This document shows positions 9,301-18,849 of a stretch of 64,000 nt of DNA, piece by piece. The position numbers and the translations under genes are program-made. Source of the DNA: Evansella caseinilytica. GTDB lineage: Bacteria > Bacillota > Bacilli > Bacillales > Salisediminibacteriaceae. Location: assembly GCF_900107275.1 (NCBI RefSeq), contig NZ_FNPI01000003.1, positions 124,001 to 188,000 on the forward strand, read 5' to 3'. Each line of letters opens with the position of its first letter. The first letter of the stretch is position 1. The notes below the pieces were generated by a model that saw only the letters and a list, made by a program, of their open reading frames with translations, had not been told where the DNA came from and made no database searches.

Positions 9301-9421
9301 TTTTTGTTGTTGGCTGCGGTAAAACAGCTTCTCCTTCCCTTCAACGATGATGTGCCCGGCGCCTTCAAAAACACACGGTGGAACAGCGGTCTTAAACGAC
9401 GCCGGGGGCTATTGCTTCAGA

Positions 9422-10651
9422 TTATCGTTTTAAATTTACAAGCTCCTGCAGAATTTCATCGGAAGTGGTAATGATTCTCGTGTTTGCCTGGAATCCACGC
9501 TGAGCCACGATCATCTCCGTAAATTCCTCCGATAAATCAACGTTGGACATTTCCAATGCTGATCCCATCAGCGATCCTCTTCCTTCTTCACCAGGTGTTC
9601 CGATTTGCGGCATTCCGGAGTTGGCGGAAGCCATGTACAAATTGTTACCCGCCTTCGTCAACCCTTCCGGATTGTTGAAGTTCGCCAGCGCGATCTGACC
9701 GAGCAATCTCACTTCATTGTTAGAAAAGACACCGTAAATTTCTCCCGATTGCGAAATGCTGTAGCTTTCCAGCGTTCCGTCGAAGCTTCCATCCACATAA
9801 TACGCATCAGCTGTAGAAGTACGCTCAAACTGTGTCAATTGAGAAAAGTCAATGTCAATCGTCATATTGTTGACGTTCGGATCACCGAAGTTGATGGTGA
9901 TCGCGGTGCCTGTATTATTTCCCAGCTGTCCACTTGAGAAAGTAAAGGAACCAGTCGTCCCGCCGCCGACACTCGCCACGCTGTCACTTGATGAGGAAAC
10001 TGTATAGGACCATGTGTTATCGGCTGACTTTGTAAACGTAATTTCCAGCAAATGCAGACGACCAATTTCATCGACGATATAATGCTCCACTATTGTTCCT
10101 TCGCCAACTTCCGTCGCTGAATTAAGGTTTCCGCGGATATCGGATAATGTTGTCGCAGTCGGTGGAATCGTCATTCCTTTCGGGATGTTCAAGTTGCCGA
10201 CGCCGCCAGCATAGTTAATCGTTCCATCCGCATTCACGCCGTAGCCTTGGACAAAAAATCCGTTGCTGTTAACAAGGTTTCCTTGAGAATCCAGGTAAAA
10301 GTTTCCGGCGCGTGTGTAATACGATTGGTTGCCGTTATTGACAATAAAAAACCCGTCACCGGAAATCCCGATATCTAAATCCCTTGTGGTAGTTTGCAGC
10401 GATCCTTGAGTTTGGACAGTATCAATCGATGCCAGGGATGATCCGAGACCGATTTGCATCGGGTTTGTTCCCCCGCGAGTTGCCGTCGCAGTGCTCGCCC
10501 CGCTCATTTGCTGACTCACTAAATCCTGGAATGTAACCCGTCCTTTCTTAAATCCAAATGTATTGACGTTGGCAATATTGTTTCCGATAACATCAAGCTT
10601 CGTTTGGAAATTGCGTAAACCACCGATTCCCGAGTACATTGCACGTAACAT
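9422..10651 (-). CDS. flgE: Flagellar hook protein FlgE
   Basis: 409 residues, FlgE/FlgF/FlgG family. The N-terminal rod-like motif 'GGLRNFQTKLDVIGNNIANV' (residues 10-29) and the C-terminal heptad region 'EFTEMIVAQRGFQANTRII' form the coiled D0/D1 core. The middle (about 145-320), rich in Ser, Thr, Gly and Asn, is the surface-exposed D2-like domain. The B. subtilis hook protein is only 264 residues from memory, so this one carries a larger exposed domain. Its position after flgD, the hook cap gene, fits the hook role rather than distal rod FlgG. Confidence 0.93.
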   Translation of the reverse strand: MLRAMYSGIGGLRNFQTKLDVIGNNIANVNTFGFKKGRVTFQDLVSQQMSGASTATATRGGTNPMQIGLGSSLASIDTVQTQGSLQTTTRDLDIGISGDGFFIVNNGNQSYYTRAGNFYLDSQGNLVNSNGFFVQGYGVNADGTINYAGGVGNLNIPKGMTIPPTATTLSDIRGNLNSATEVGEGTIVEHYIVDEIGRLHLLEITFTKSADNTWSYTVSSSSDSVASVGGGTTGSFTFSSGQLGNNTGTAITINFGDPNVNNMTIDIDFSQLTQFERTSTADAYYVDGSFDGTLESYSISQSGEIYGVFSNNEVRLLGQIALANFNNPEGLTKAGNNLYMASANSGMPQIGTPGEEGRGSLMGSALEMSNVDLSEEFTEMIVAQRGFQANTRIITTSDEILQELVNLKR

Positions 10652-10733
10652 TCATTCATTCCCCTTCCAAAGTAAATGATATCCAGCTGTCTCCGTCATT
10701 CAACAGCCGACGGCTTCCTTTCGGTCCAGCCGC

Positions 10734-11114
10734 TTATTCCATTAATATTGTGCCGCTTATATTGGTGAAAATTTGACTCTCGGCTTCTTCACGATCCATC
10801 GCCGTAATCACCGTTTCATTTTTGGCGTTGATGATCAGCGCGGCATTCTTGGTTACCACTACGGAATCACCAATCCCTTTTTGCTTTGCTTCCAGCACTT
10901 TCGAATGAATACTGTCCCACATCTCGTTGGAGATGGTAATGCCGCGATCCGTCATTCTTTGCTCCGCGTGCTTGCTGATTTTCAGTTCGCTGCTGTTGTC
11001 CAGCGTTTCTGACAGGATCGACTGGAAGCTCTTTTGCACCGCCTTCCCTGTCACATCATTTCTGATCGGTCTATGCAATGGTTGAAGGTGATGAGACAAA
11101 ATCTTATTATTCAT
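10734..11114 (-). CDS. Flagellar operon protein, TIGR02530-like
   Basis: 126 residues with no membrane segment. The central part 'SKHAEQRMTDRGITIS' and the C-terminal 'TAMDREEAESQIFTNISGT' match what I remember of the TIGR02530 'flagellar operon protein' family, found between flgD and flgE in many Firmicutes and of unproven function (possibly a hook-assembly helper). GGAG lies 9 bases before the ATG. It is 16 bases downstream of flgD and 82 bases upstream of flgE. Family assignment is from memory only. Confidence 0.85.
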   Translation of the reverse strand: MNNKILSHHLQPLHRPIRNDVTGKAVQKSFQSILSETLDNSSELKISKHAEQRMTDRGITISNEMWDSIHSKVLEAKQKGIGDSVVVTKNAALIINAKNETVITAMDREEAESQIFTNISGTILME

Positions 11115-11130
11115 CGGACTTCACTCCACT

Positions 11131-11598
11131 CTATTCGGCTGATTCCTCAGGCTGGGTGACTTTAAGAACATTTTTCGGAGCGATGGTATATTCACCATCA
11201 ACAATCAGCTCGGCAGTCCCGTTATTGAATTTCACTGCGGTTACAATACCAGTCATCACTTTTATCGTCGTATTTCCTTCCTCATCGGTCACCTGCTCGT
11301 TCCACTCCACTTGCTTACCGAGAAGCTCGCTGTTGGAGATAAGCTGGTATTCCGTTTGCTGTTCGATAAATTTTTGCATAGTGGAGTTCAAGTTCGTTAC
11401 TTGCTCCAGTGACGAAAACTGAGCCATCTGAGCGATAAACTCCTTATCCTCCATCGGATTCAGCGGATCCTGATATTGCAGCTGTGTAATCAGAATTTTC
11501 AGGAACGCGTCTTTATCCAGCGAGCTGCTCGCAGCCCGCTGCTGCTGAGCCTTCTGGTAGTCGGAGTAATACAGACTATCTGTTACAGTATTGGACAT
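11131..11598 (-). CDS. flgD: Flagellar hook cap protein FlgD
   Basis: 155 residues from the ATG at 11598, which has GGTGAG four bases upstream; a GTG at 11607 directly after the fliK stop is the alternative. The conserved FlgD block 'DAFLKILITQLQYQDPLNPM' with 'FIAQMAQFSSLEQ' is present at about 30-70. FlgD caps the growing hook and is needed for FlgE polymerisation. The C-terminal part (about 90-145) is a small beta-rich domain. Confidence 0.96.
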   Translation of the reverse strand: MSNTVTDSLYYSDYQKAQQQRAASSSLDKDAFLKILITQLQYQDPLNPMEDKEFIAQMAQFSSLEQVTNLNSTMQKFIEQQTEYQLISNSELLGKQVEWNEQVTDEEGNTTIKVMTGIVTAVKFNNGTAELIVDGEYTIAPKNVLKVTQPEESAE

Positions 11599-11607
11599 GG
11601 TTCTCAC

Positions 11608-12864
11608 CTACGCTTCCGTATTGATCGTTTCCGCTAAGAAGGCGGAAAACAACTCTTCTTCATTTACGTCTTCATCATTCTGTTCCTCGTCAGCATGCTG
11701 CTTTCCATCCGGCTGCTGGCCGTCGCTGTGCTGATCTCTTAGCTGCTGTTGCTGAGCCTGCTGCTGTTGGGTGACTTCAATGCGATCCACCTGTATTTGC
11801 TGACCGTGAAACGCATGGCGCAGCTGCTGCAAATGCCCTTCGATCATCTCTTTCGCAAGCGACGTTGTCGTCATCAGCTTGGCCACCAACACACCGTTGA
11901 CTTGTTGAACGGTAATATCCACTCGGCCAAGGGATTGTGGGTGAAGCTTCAATGTAAGCTGCTGTAGTCCGTTTCCGAGCTGCTGAAATTGACTTCGCCC
12001 AAGCGCCTGTTCAAACTGGCGGAGAACCTGCTGTTCGGTAACCTTATCTCCCTGCTTGTCTCCATTGTGGAGCATCAATTGCTGCAATCGGGACATATAC
12101 TGATTGCCGAAGTGTACGTTTGTTCCGGAGGAATTAGTATCCTTTTGCTGTACGACTGACTGCGCCGCCGCTTGTAACACTTTTTCCCCTTGCCGCTCTG
12201 TCAGCTTGCTGATCCAGTCACGCGCCGTTACTTGCCGGTTTTCATTCGTACCTTTCACCAGTGAATCTGCCGGCTGCACTATCAGCTTTTCCGCCAGTTC
12301 CTGCCATGATTTCACACCAGCAGTCTCAGGTATGGAAAAATGCTGAAACGCTTTGTCAATGATCGGTAATATGTTATGCAGGCCTTCTCCCCGTTCTCCG
12401 TGTTGCTGCTCATAGTATCCCGCTGCAATCATGAAGGCTAGCAGGCAGCTTGGATCGGTTTGAAATTGGTTGAGAAGCTCCTCCAAGCTGAGATTTCCTT
12501 GGAACAGCGCCCTGATTTTTTCTCCCGCTTCGTCAGGCAGTGCCTCTAGCATTTGTTGCACCCAATCGCTTGACAACAGTTCTTCGTCAAGATAACTGCT
12601 CTCGTCAGACAACTGGAGCACGACTTCTGCCAGTTGAGTGAACAGCAGCAGCATGTTTTCCGGTGCAGCAACGATGCTAGCTGAGCCTTCCGCTTGACTG
12701 TTCGACGGATAGTCCATGATGCCGGCTCTTCCGCCATTCAATGACGACTGTAAAATGTTTTTGAACGGCGTTTCATTATTGAATCCTGTCCTTCTGCTGT
12801 TTAAGCTGCCGTTGTTCCCGTTGCTTTGAACAGCCGGCTGTATTGGTAACATCATTCCGCTCAT
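11608..12864 (-). CDS. fliK: Flagellar hook-length control protein FliK
   Basis: 418 residues from the ATG at 12864, which has AGGAGGTG about 11 bases upstream; the longer TTG frame starts inside that ribosome site. FliK is exported, measures hook length and triggers FlhB switching. The N-terminal two thirds are poorly conserved and Gln-rich. The C-terminal domain (about 280-380) has the FliK pattern 'LTLKLHPQSLGRVDI' (a variant of L.L.P..LG.v.v), followed by a Gln/Asp/Glu-rich tail. Located between ylxF and flgD. Confidence 0.93.
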   Translation of the reverse strand: MSGMMLPIQPAVQSNGNNGSLNSRRTGFNNETPFKNILQSSLNGGRAGIMDYPSNSQAEGSASIVAAPENMLLLFTQLAEVVLQLSDESSYLDEELLSSDWVQQMLEALPDEAGEKIRALFQGNLSLEELLNQFQTDPSCLLAFMIAAGYYEQQHGERGEGLHNILPIIDKAFQHFSIPETAGVKSWQELAEKLIVQPADSLVKGTNENRQVTARDWISKLTERQGEKVLQAAAQSVVQQKDTNSSGTNVHFGNQYMSRLQQLMLHNGDKQGDKVTEQQVLRQFEQALGRSQFQQLGNGLQQLTLKLHPQSLGRVDITVQQVNGVLVAKLMTTTSLAKEMIEGHLQQLRHAFHGQQIQVDRIEVTQQQQAQQQQLRDQHSDGQQPDGKQHADEEQNDEDVNEEELFSAFLAETINTEA

Positions 12865-12926
12865 TCTTTTTTTTTCACCTCCTTTCAATGGCGTCGGTAG
12901 GTATTGCTGGCGCTGCGGTCGGGCCG

Positions 12927-13493
12927 CTAATCTGTCAATAAACTTACGAGCTGCGCCGCTTCTTCCGGATCCATTTTACTCAAAATTTTCGACCGGGCAT
13001 CCACATTCATGATTCTCAAATACATCACGGCTTCGTCCTGGGTCATTTCGCTGATAATAGGCGCTGCCTTGGATGCCGACATTGCTTCCAGCGTCCGTAC
13101 GACATCTTTTACATCTGCTCCGGCTTCCATGTCTTCGGCTTCATCACCCGGATTCTCTTCCTCATTTTCAGCTTCCATTTCCGCCAGTTGTTCTTCCAAT
13201 TCTTCGATCGTGCTTTCTCTCTGTGCAAGCATTGACTGCAGCTCGTCAATCTCGGATAACTGGGAAGCATTTTCATGCTCCAGCTGGGCAATTCTGCCTT
13301 CAAGATCATCCTCCTGGAGTTCTCCATCAGCAGGCGCTTCGATAAAAGGCAAAAAGGAAAGTGCCTGCTTGATGTTGTCGCCGTATCCGAGGTAATTAAT
13401 GAGCGCGAATGCCAGAACACTGATAAAAATTAACGGTATAAGTACCAACATTAGAAACATTTTCACTTTGCTTTCTTTCTGTTCCTTTTTCAT
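12927..13493 (-). CDS. ylxF: YlxF-like flagellar protein with MgtE-N/MotE-type domain
   Basis: 188 residues. One N-terminal membrane helix (about 11-33), a long coiled coil rich in Glu and Leu (about 65-115), an acidic patch, and a C-terminal helical-hairpin domain (about 125-188) with 'MTQDEAVMYLRIMNVDARSK', typical of the MgtE intracellular N domain also found in MotE. Similar proteins in other bacteria chaperone stator proteins. In B. subtilis ylxF occupies this same place between fliJ and fliK; the precise role here is inference. Confidence 0.9.
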   Translation of the reverse strand: MKKEQKESKVKMFLMLVLIPLIFISVLAFALINYLGYGDNIKQALSFLPFIEAPADGELQEDDLEGRIAQLEHENASQLSEIDELQSMLAQRESTIEELEEQLAEMEAENEEENPGDEAEDMEAGADVKDVVRTLEAMSASKAAPIISEMTQDEAVMYLRIMNVDARSKILSKMDPEEAAQLVSLLTD

Positions 13494-13509
13494 CCATTCA
13501 CCCTGCCTA

Positions 13510-13950
13510 TCACCTTACTTTGCAAAACTGTTGAACAGATATTTCATCTAAAAACTTGTTCTCCAGCATCTGCTGCTCATGTTTGTAATCAAGGTATTTC
13601 CGTTCTTTTATTTTTTCGTATTTTTTTACATCCACAAGCGATGAAGTAAGCTCCCGTTGTTTATCAATCATTTTCACTCGTGCATGGTGCGTTCTAATCT
13701 GCAATTTATCAATTTGATTTTGCAAGAATCGTAGCGTTTCCTGCGTCTGCTGAATCGTCGCAATTGGTAACCCCTGTTTCAAGTGAACGTCATGCATGGC
13801 AATCAAATCCTCTTTTTGCTTCAAAAGGTTGTAGAGCTCTGTTGCAATTTCTTCAAATTCTTTCATGGCTGATTGATAAGCCATTTGAGCTTCGGATTTC
13901 TCGTGTTCCTTTACTTCCAGTACCTTTTGTAATGTGAATCGAAATGACAA
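13510..13950 (-). CDS. fliJ: Flagellar export chaperone/stalk protein FliJ
   Basis: 146 residues, almost entirely alpha-helical coiled coil. The opening 'FRFTLQKVLEVKEHEKSEA' is the FliJ signature. FliJ forms the stalk inside the FliI hexamer, much like the gamma subunit of F1-ATPase, and links it to FlhA. The start is 2 bases downstream of the fliI stop. Confidence 0.95.
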   Translation of the reverse strand: MSFRFTLQKVLEVKEHEKSEAQMAYQSAMKEFEEIATELYNLLKQKEDLIAMHDVHLKQGLPIATIQQTQETLRFLQNQIDKLQIRTHHARVKMIDKQRELTSSLVDVKKYEKIKERKYLDYKHEQQMLENKFLDEISVQQFCKVR

Positions 13951-13952
13951 GC

Positions 13953-15269
13953 TTACTCACCTCTTCCGAATTCTCTTGTTAATTGAGAAACAGCAACCTC
14001 CATCGTTACCTGTTCGTTCACTTCCTGTTTAAGAAACTCAATGATGCTTGGGTGTCGCTGAATGGCATCATCCACATCTTTATTTGTTCCTCTTTTATAA
14101 GCGCCGATGGAAATCAAATCTTCCGAGTCCTGATAAACGGCCAATGCCTGCCGCAAACGGTCAGCCGCCCGTTGATGCTCATCAGAAACGATTTCGTTCA
14201 TGATCCTGCTGATGCTGGTGAGGACATTAATTGCCGGAAATTGTCCTTTATTTGCCAGCTTTCGATCGAGCACAAGGTGACCATCCAATATTCCGCGGAC
14301 AGTATCGGCAATCGGTTCATTCATGTCATCCCCGTCCACCAAAACCGTGTAAAATGCAGTGATCGAGCCGTATTCGTTGGTCCCGCTTCTTTCAAGCAAT
14401 CGGGGCAACAGCGCAAACACGGAAGGCGTATACCCTTTCGTTGTCGGCGGCTCCCCAACAGCGAGGCCGATTTCTCTCTGCGCCATCGCTACTCTCGTCA
14501 CCGAATCCATCATCAAGGTAACATTCATCCCTTGATTGCGGAAGAATTCCGCGATCGCCGTTGCCGTCATCGCTCCTTTAATTCTCATCAGCGCCGGCTG
14601 ATCGGAGGTGGCGACGACAACAATCGTATTTTGCAATCCTTCCTTCCCTAAGTCACGCTCAATGAAATCCCGCACCTCGCGCCCTCGTTCTCCGATGAGG
14701 GCAATGACGTTGATATCTGCTTCCGAGTTTTTGGATATCATTGCCATCAGTGTACTTTTTCCAACACCGCTTCCGGCAAAAATACCGATACGTTGTCCTT
14801 TCCCGACAGTAAAAAGCGCATCAATAGCCCGAACCCCCAGGCTCAGCGGTTCCGTAATTCTCGGACGCAACAACGGATTCGGCGGTGGATTATCCGTTGG
14901 AAACGGGGACAAACCATTGCCCAGATCCACGTCCTGCAACGGGCGGCCGAGACCGTCGAGAACCTTGCCGATCAAGCCGGCACCCGCTTTAATTTGCAGA
15001 GGCTGATTGGTTGCTTCCACAAGGCTACCAGGCGATATATCCTGAATATGGTCAAAAGGCATCAACAGGACTTTTTCATCATGAAACCCGACAACTTCCA
15101 CCATGATCTTCCGGTTGTTCTGCTTTTCCACATGGATATAGCAAATATCGCCAATGGACGCCTGCGGACCTTTAGATTCAATCATCAGTCCGACAACCTG
15201 CGTCACCTTCCCGTATTGTTTAAACGGGTCAAGGTGGTTTACTTCATGAATGAGTTCAGTGAGTTTCAT
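13953..15269 (-). CDS. fliI: Flagellar type III export ATPase FliI
   Basis: 438 residues, the standard size. Walker A is AGSGVGKS at 165-172, and the Walker B region is 'VTLMMDSVTRVAMAQREIGL'. The F1-beta-like signature 'PSVFALLPRLLERSG' follows. FliI hydrolyses ATP to unfold and release export substrates at the base of the flagellum. It overlaps fliH by 14 bases upstream and fliJ follows within 2 bases, the usual fliH-fliI-fliJ export module. Confidence 0.98.
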   Translation of the reverse strand: MKLTELIHEVNHLDPFKQYGKVTQVVGLMIESKGPQASIGDICYIHVEKQNNRKIMVEVVGFHDEKVLLMPFDHIQDISPGSLVEATNQPLQIKAGAGLIGKVLDGLGRPLQDVDLGNGLSPFPTDNPPPNPLLRPRITEPLSLGVRAIDALFTVGKGQRIGIFAGSGVGKSTLMAMISKNSEADINVIALIGERGREVRDFIERDLGKEGLQNTIVVVATSDQPALMRIKGAMTATAIAEFFRNQGMNVTLMMDSVTRVAMAQREIGLAVGEPPTTKGYTPSVFALLPRLLERSGTNEYGSITAFYTVLVDGDDMNEPIADTVRGILDGHLVLDRKLANKGQFPAINVLTSISRIMNEIVSDEHQRAADRLRQALAVYQDSEDLISIGAYKRGTNKDVDDAIQRHPSIIEFLKQEVNEQVTMEVAVSQLTREFGRGE

Positions 15270-16068
15270 GATTTTCTCCCTCGTTTAATTTCTCAAGCAA
15301 TTTACGCTTCAGTTCCTTCAATTGACTGTCCACACTTGCATCCACTTGACCAAACGGCGTTTCGACAATACATCCGTTTTCCGGCAGATCCGCTTTCGGA
15401 TAAATGTAAACGGCTGCCGAATGTAAGGCGATTTGCTTCAACTCATCTTGATGATGAAGCGTTAATTCATACCTGTCCGGGTGTACATAAATGTTGATCT
15501 CTCCGCGTCCGCGCACGTCTTCGATCACTTCTTTTAAAATGAACAGCCATGCTTCTCTATTCTCCGATAGCGCTGTGCCGACAATTTTTTTAGCGACGGT
15601 CATTGCTAATTCCAGCATGACCGGTTCGGCATTTTCAATATGTTGGAAGTAGTCGAGTTTTGCTTTTTCCACAACTTCCTGCGCTTTTAGGATCTCTTCA
15701 TCATAAGCATTTCTTCCTTCGAGAAGTCCGGCTTCGTATCCTTGCCGTCTCCCCTCTTCTTCCGCCTGAAGAAACCGTTGCTCTGCTTCCTTCTTGATTT
15801 CCTCCTCATGCAGTCGCAGTTCTTCCTGCCTGTCGGCGACTTCCCGACGTACTTCTTCCAGCATCCGGTTTGCTTCCTGCTCCGCTTCCGTAAGGATGCG
15901 ATCCCGTTCTAAATAGTGAACTCTCTGCTGTTGACGGTCATCGTCCGCCGTATTCCCGTCCTCGGTAAAAACGGGCGGCTTTTCGACAGGTTTCACTTTG
16001 ATCGTGATCGCTCCATCATCAACGCGTTTCGCATGCATCGACTTAATCAATTTAGACAATGATATCAT
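15256..16068 (-). CDS. fliH: Flagellar export ATPase regulator FliH
   Basis: 270 residues when begun at MISLSKLIKS, the typical opening; a longer frame to 16098 would extend further into fliG. FliH is the peripheral stalk that holds FliI at the C-ring. The middle (about 70-140) is a charged coiled coil rich in Glu, Arg and Gln; the C-terminal part (about 145-265) is the ATPase-binding domain with 'AMTVAKKIVGTALSENREAW'. Start overlaps the 3' end of fliG by 17 bases behind GGAGG. Confidence 0.93.
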   Translation of the reverse strand: MISLSKLIKSMHAKRVDDGAITIKVKPVEKPPVFTEDGNTADDDRQQQRVHYLERDRILTEAEQEANRMLEEVRREVADRQEELRLHEEEIKKEAEQRFLQAEEEGRRQGYEAGLLEGRNAYDEEILKAQEVVEKAKLDYFQHIENAEPVMLELAMTVAKKIVGTALSENREAWLFILKEVIEDVRGRGEINIYVHPDRYELTLHHQDELKQIALHSAAVYIYPKADLPENGCIVETPFGQVDASVDSQLKELKRKLLEKLNEGENHETH

Positions 16069-17062
16069 CTCCTCCGCCGCGGGCGATGACGATTTCACCG
16101 GCTTCCTCTAAGCGGCGAATGACAGATACGATTCTTGTTTGCGCTTCTTCAACATCTCGCAAACGGACAGGTCCCATATATTCCATTTCTTCTTTAAAGG
16201 TTTCAGCCATTCTCTGCGACATATTTTTGAACACAGTATCCTTGACTTCGTCACTGGAAACCTTCAATGCCAACTGTAAATCTTCATTTTCAACATCGCG
16301 GATAACTCGCTGAATCGAACGGTTATCCAGGGTAACAATATCTTCAAAGACAAACATGCGTTTCTTAATCTCATCTGCCAATTCAGGATCCTGAATTTCC
16401 AGAGCATCAAGTATCGTCCGTTCCGTGCTTCTGTCAACGCTGTTCAATACTTCTACGACCGATTCGATGCCGCCGGCCTGAGTATAGTCATGCGTGACGG
16501 TTGCTGATAACTTCCGCTCCAGAATACTCTCGACTTGATTGACAATTTCAGGAGACGTGCTGTCCATGAGCGCGATTCGCTTCGCCACATCGGCCTGCAC
16601 TTCCTGAGCCAAATCAGAGAGAATCTGTCCTGCTTGTTCACTGTCCAGGTATGACAGGATCAGTGCGATTGTCTGCGGATGCTCATTCTGAATAAAATTC
16701 AGTATTTGCGTCGCGTCCGCTTTGCGGGCAAAATCAAACGGTCTCACCTGAAGCGTGGACGTGAGCCGGTTGATGATCGTCATTGCCTCATCGGAACCGA
16801 GCGCCTTCTCCAGCACTTCTTTCGCATATCCGATACCGCCCTGAGTAATATATTCCTGCGCTATCGCCAGCTGCTGAAACTGCGTTAAGATTTCTTCCTT
16901 CGTTTCAGTATCAATCTTTCTGATTCCTGCAATCTCCAGTGTCAGTTTTTCTATTTCTTCCTCGCTTAAGTGCTTGTACACTTGAGCGGAAACATCAGGT
17001 CCTAGAGAGATGAGTAAGATGGCAGCTTTTTCTCTACCTGTTAACTGCTTTTTTTTCGCCAC
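16052..17062 (-). CDS. fliG: Flagellar motor switch protein FliG
   Basis: 336 residues, normal length. N-terminal domain (about 1-100) binds FliF. The middle domain contains 'EHPQTIALILSYLDSEQAG' with the conserved EHPQ motif that binds FliM. The C-terminal domain (about 235-336) has the charged torque helix 'LDNRSIQRVIRDVENEDLQL' that contacts MotA. Preceded by fliF (16 bases) and followed by overlapping fliH. Confidence 0.98.
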   Translation of the reverse strand: MAKKKQLTGREKAAILLISLGPDVSAQVYKHLSEEEIEKLTLEIAGIRKIDTETKEEILTQFQQLAIAQEYITQGGIGYAKEVLEKALGSDEAMTIINRLTSTLQVRPFDFARKADATQILNFIQNEHPQTIALILSYLDSEQAGQILSDLAQEVQADVAKRIALMDSTSPEIVNQVESILERKLSATVTHDYTQAGGIESVVEVLNSVDRSTERTILDALEIQDPELADEIKKRMFVFEDIVTLDNRSIQRVIRDVENEDLQLALKVSSDEVKDTVFKNMSQRMAETFKEEMEYMGPVRLRDVEEAQTRIVSVIRRLEEAGEIVIARGGGDDIIV

Positions 17063-17078
17063 TATTCATACCCTCCTT

Positions 17079-18665
17079 TTAGTCCTCGGACAACCATGTA
17101 CGTAAGAGTTTAGAAAATTCTTCCGGTTTTTCTTTCGCCAGTTTTTCTAATTGGCGACGCCGTGCATTTTCTTCGGAATCAATCTCTTGACCGATATCCG
17201 GTAAATCATAGGTGACTCCGGCTTCCTCTTCTTCTTCCGCAACTTCCTCTTCCTCTTGTTTTCTTTTACGTAGAAGGAGGAATAATAGCAGTAAGATCAA
17301 CGCAATCAATGCACCGACAATATAATACCAGAACGGGATGCCTGCGGCCGGTTCTTCAAACTCCACTTTTCCGAAAAACGGTTGGGCAGCTACATAGATC
17401 CGGTCATCAATGTCATCATCATCCCATAATTCCGTAAAGTCCTTATCGATCGATGTGCGTACAATCTGTGCCAGAATTTGCTGAATGTCATTTAATCTTT
17501 CCACTGGCAAAGAGTTTGCCTCATCAGGAATCGGCGGTTCCACCATGACTTGAATGCCGATATCGCGAATTTTATACGGACTTTCCACGATTTCTCGCTG
17601 AATGCGGTTGACTTCATTATTGATTCGTTCTTCCAGCCGCTCATATTCTCCTGAGCCACTGCCGTAAACGCCAGGATAACCCGGTATATCCGTTTCTCCT
17701 GTACCGACAACGCCGCCTTCCGCAGCACCGTCGCCAACATAGGTTTCCATAATCGATTCCACGCTGACGGCGATTCCCGACATTGTTTCCTCATCCACCG
17801 GCGTGACGAGCTGCTCCGAGCGGTTTTCCTGCGTGAAATCAATATCGGTGGACACGTGTACAAGTACTTTATCTGCTCCCATCATTGTGCCGAGCATTTG
17901 CTGCACTTGTCTTTGAATGTCGCGTTCAATATCCTTCTGGATTCGGCGCTGCTGTTCATAAACAGACAGCGTTGAATCGATATTTGTGTCATCGAGATAT
18001 TCTAAATACTGGAACGATTGATCCATGATCACAATATTTTCAACCGGTAAATTCGGAACACTTTTAGAAACGAGATGGTAAAGCGCCCTGATCTGATTTT
18101 GATCCAGTTGATAGCCCGGCTGCAAATTTAATAATATTGATGCTGTTGCCTGCTGCGTCTCATCAGACAGCCAGATGCTTTCTTCCGGTAGCGTGATCAT
18201 CACTTGGGCAGCACCCACTCCGTCCACACTGCGAATCAGATCTTCAATCGATGTCTGGATGGCGGCGCGTTCCAGTAAATTAAATTCATTTTCCGTTGTT
18301 CCAAACCCCATATTATCCCCAAAGGTGGAATAATCGATTCTCCCGGTTCTTGGCAAGCCCTCGGCAGCGAGGGTTACTTTGAGATCGTCCACTTGCGACG
18401 CAGGTACCAGAATGCTTGTCCCGGCATCGCTCACTTCCGAACTTACTCCTCTCGCATCCAGGGTGTTTTTGATTTCACCTGTTTCCTGAACAGTTAAATT
18501 CGTATACAGAGGAACATAATTCACCCGAGAACTAAACCACATGAACACGAGGAGTGTCAATAGGAAAAATAATATGGTTGCTATTAATAAAATCCGTTGC
18601 TTCTTCGTCCTCCCCTGCCAAAATTCGATTGTTTTATTCTTATAAGCAATCAACTTTTCGTTCAT
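17079..18665 (-). CDS. fliF: Flagellar MS-ring protein FliF
   Basis: 528 residues from MNEKLIAYK, behind GGGAGG; the upstream in-frame extension to 18689 lies before this ribosome site. FliF builds the MS ring. Two membrane helices are visible (about 23-43 and 440-462); between them lie the ring-building domains with 'NYVPLYTNLTVQETGEI' and 'AQVMITLPEESIW', and a Gly-rich loop near 330. The C-terminal cytoplasmic tail 'RRRQLEKLAKEKPEEFSKLL' binds FliG. Unusually, 547 bases of repeat-bearing DNA separate it from fliE. Confidence 0.97.
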   Translation of the reverse strand: MNEKLIAYKNKTIEFWQGRTKKQRILLIATILFFLLTLLVFMWFSSRVNYVPLYTNLTVQETGEIKNTLDARGVSSEVSDAGTSILVPASQVDDLKVTLAAEGLPRTGRIDYSTFGDNMGFGTTENEFNLLERAAIQTSIEDLIRSVDGVGAAQVMITLPEESIWLSDETQQATASILLNLQPGYQLDQNQIRALYHLVSKSVPNLPVENIVIMDQSFQYLEYLDDTNIDSTLSVYEQQRRIQKDIERDIQRQVQQMLGTMMGADKVLVHVSTDIDFTQENRSEQLVTPVDEETMSGIAVSVESIMETYVGDGAAEGGVVGTGETDIPGYPGVYGSGSGEYERLEERINNEVNRIQREIVESPYKIRDIGIQVMVEPPIPDEANSLPVERLNDIQQILAQIVRTSIDKDFTELWDDDDIDDRIYVAAQPFFGKVEFEEPAAGIPFWYYIVGALIALILLLLFLLLRKRKQEEEEVAEEEEEAGVTYDLPDIGQEIDSEENARRRQLEKLAKEKPEEFSKLLRTWLSED

Positions 18666-18702
18666 GTTTCCTCCCAGATCGTCGACCATAAAATGATATT
18701 AA

Positions 18703-18845
18703 GTGCTCGTTCAAAAAGATCGCTTTATATCTTTTTGAGTGAACACGAAGCAATGAGTGGAGCCGATGCATTCTTTTCAAGCTGGCTGTGAGTGGTTTTC
18801 TCGCAGTCGGCGCATCGAGCGGAACCATTGCCCTTTTAAACAATT
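18703..18845 (+). repeat. Repeat family 1, internally deleted copy
   Basis: Begins with a hairpin GTTCAAAAAGAT...ATCTTTTTGA, continues GAAGCAATGAGTGGAGCC and ends GGAACCATTGCCCTTTTAAA. Compared with the full copies at 32965-33187 and at 41383-41650 (inverted), it lacks the middle block of about 80-90 bases between GAAGCAATGAG and TGGAGCCGATGC. Non-coding. Confidence 0.8.
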
Positions 18846-18849
18846 ACCG

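Noticed and set aside
9301-9407. Open in-frame extension upstream of swrD
   Set aside because: The frame stays open for about 35 codons but has no ATG, GTG or TTG, and the conserved family start coincides with the annotated ATG.
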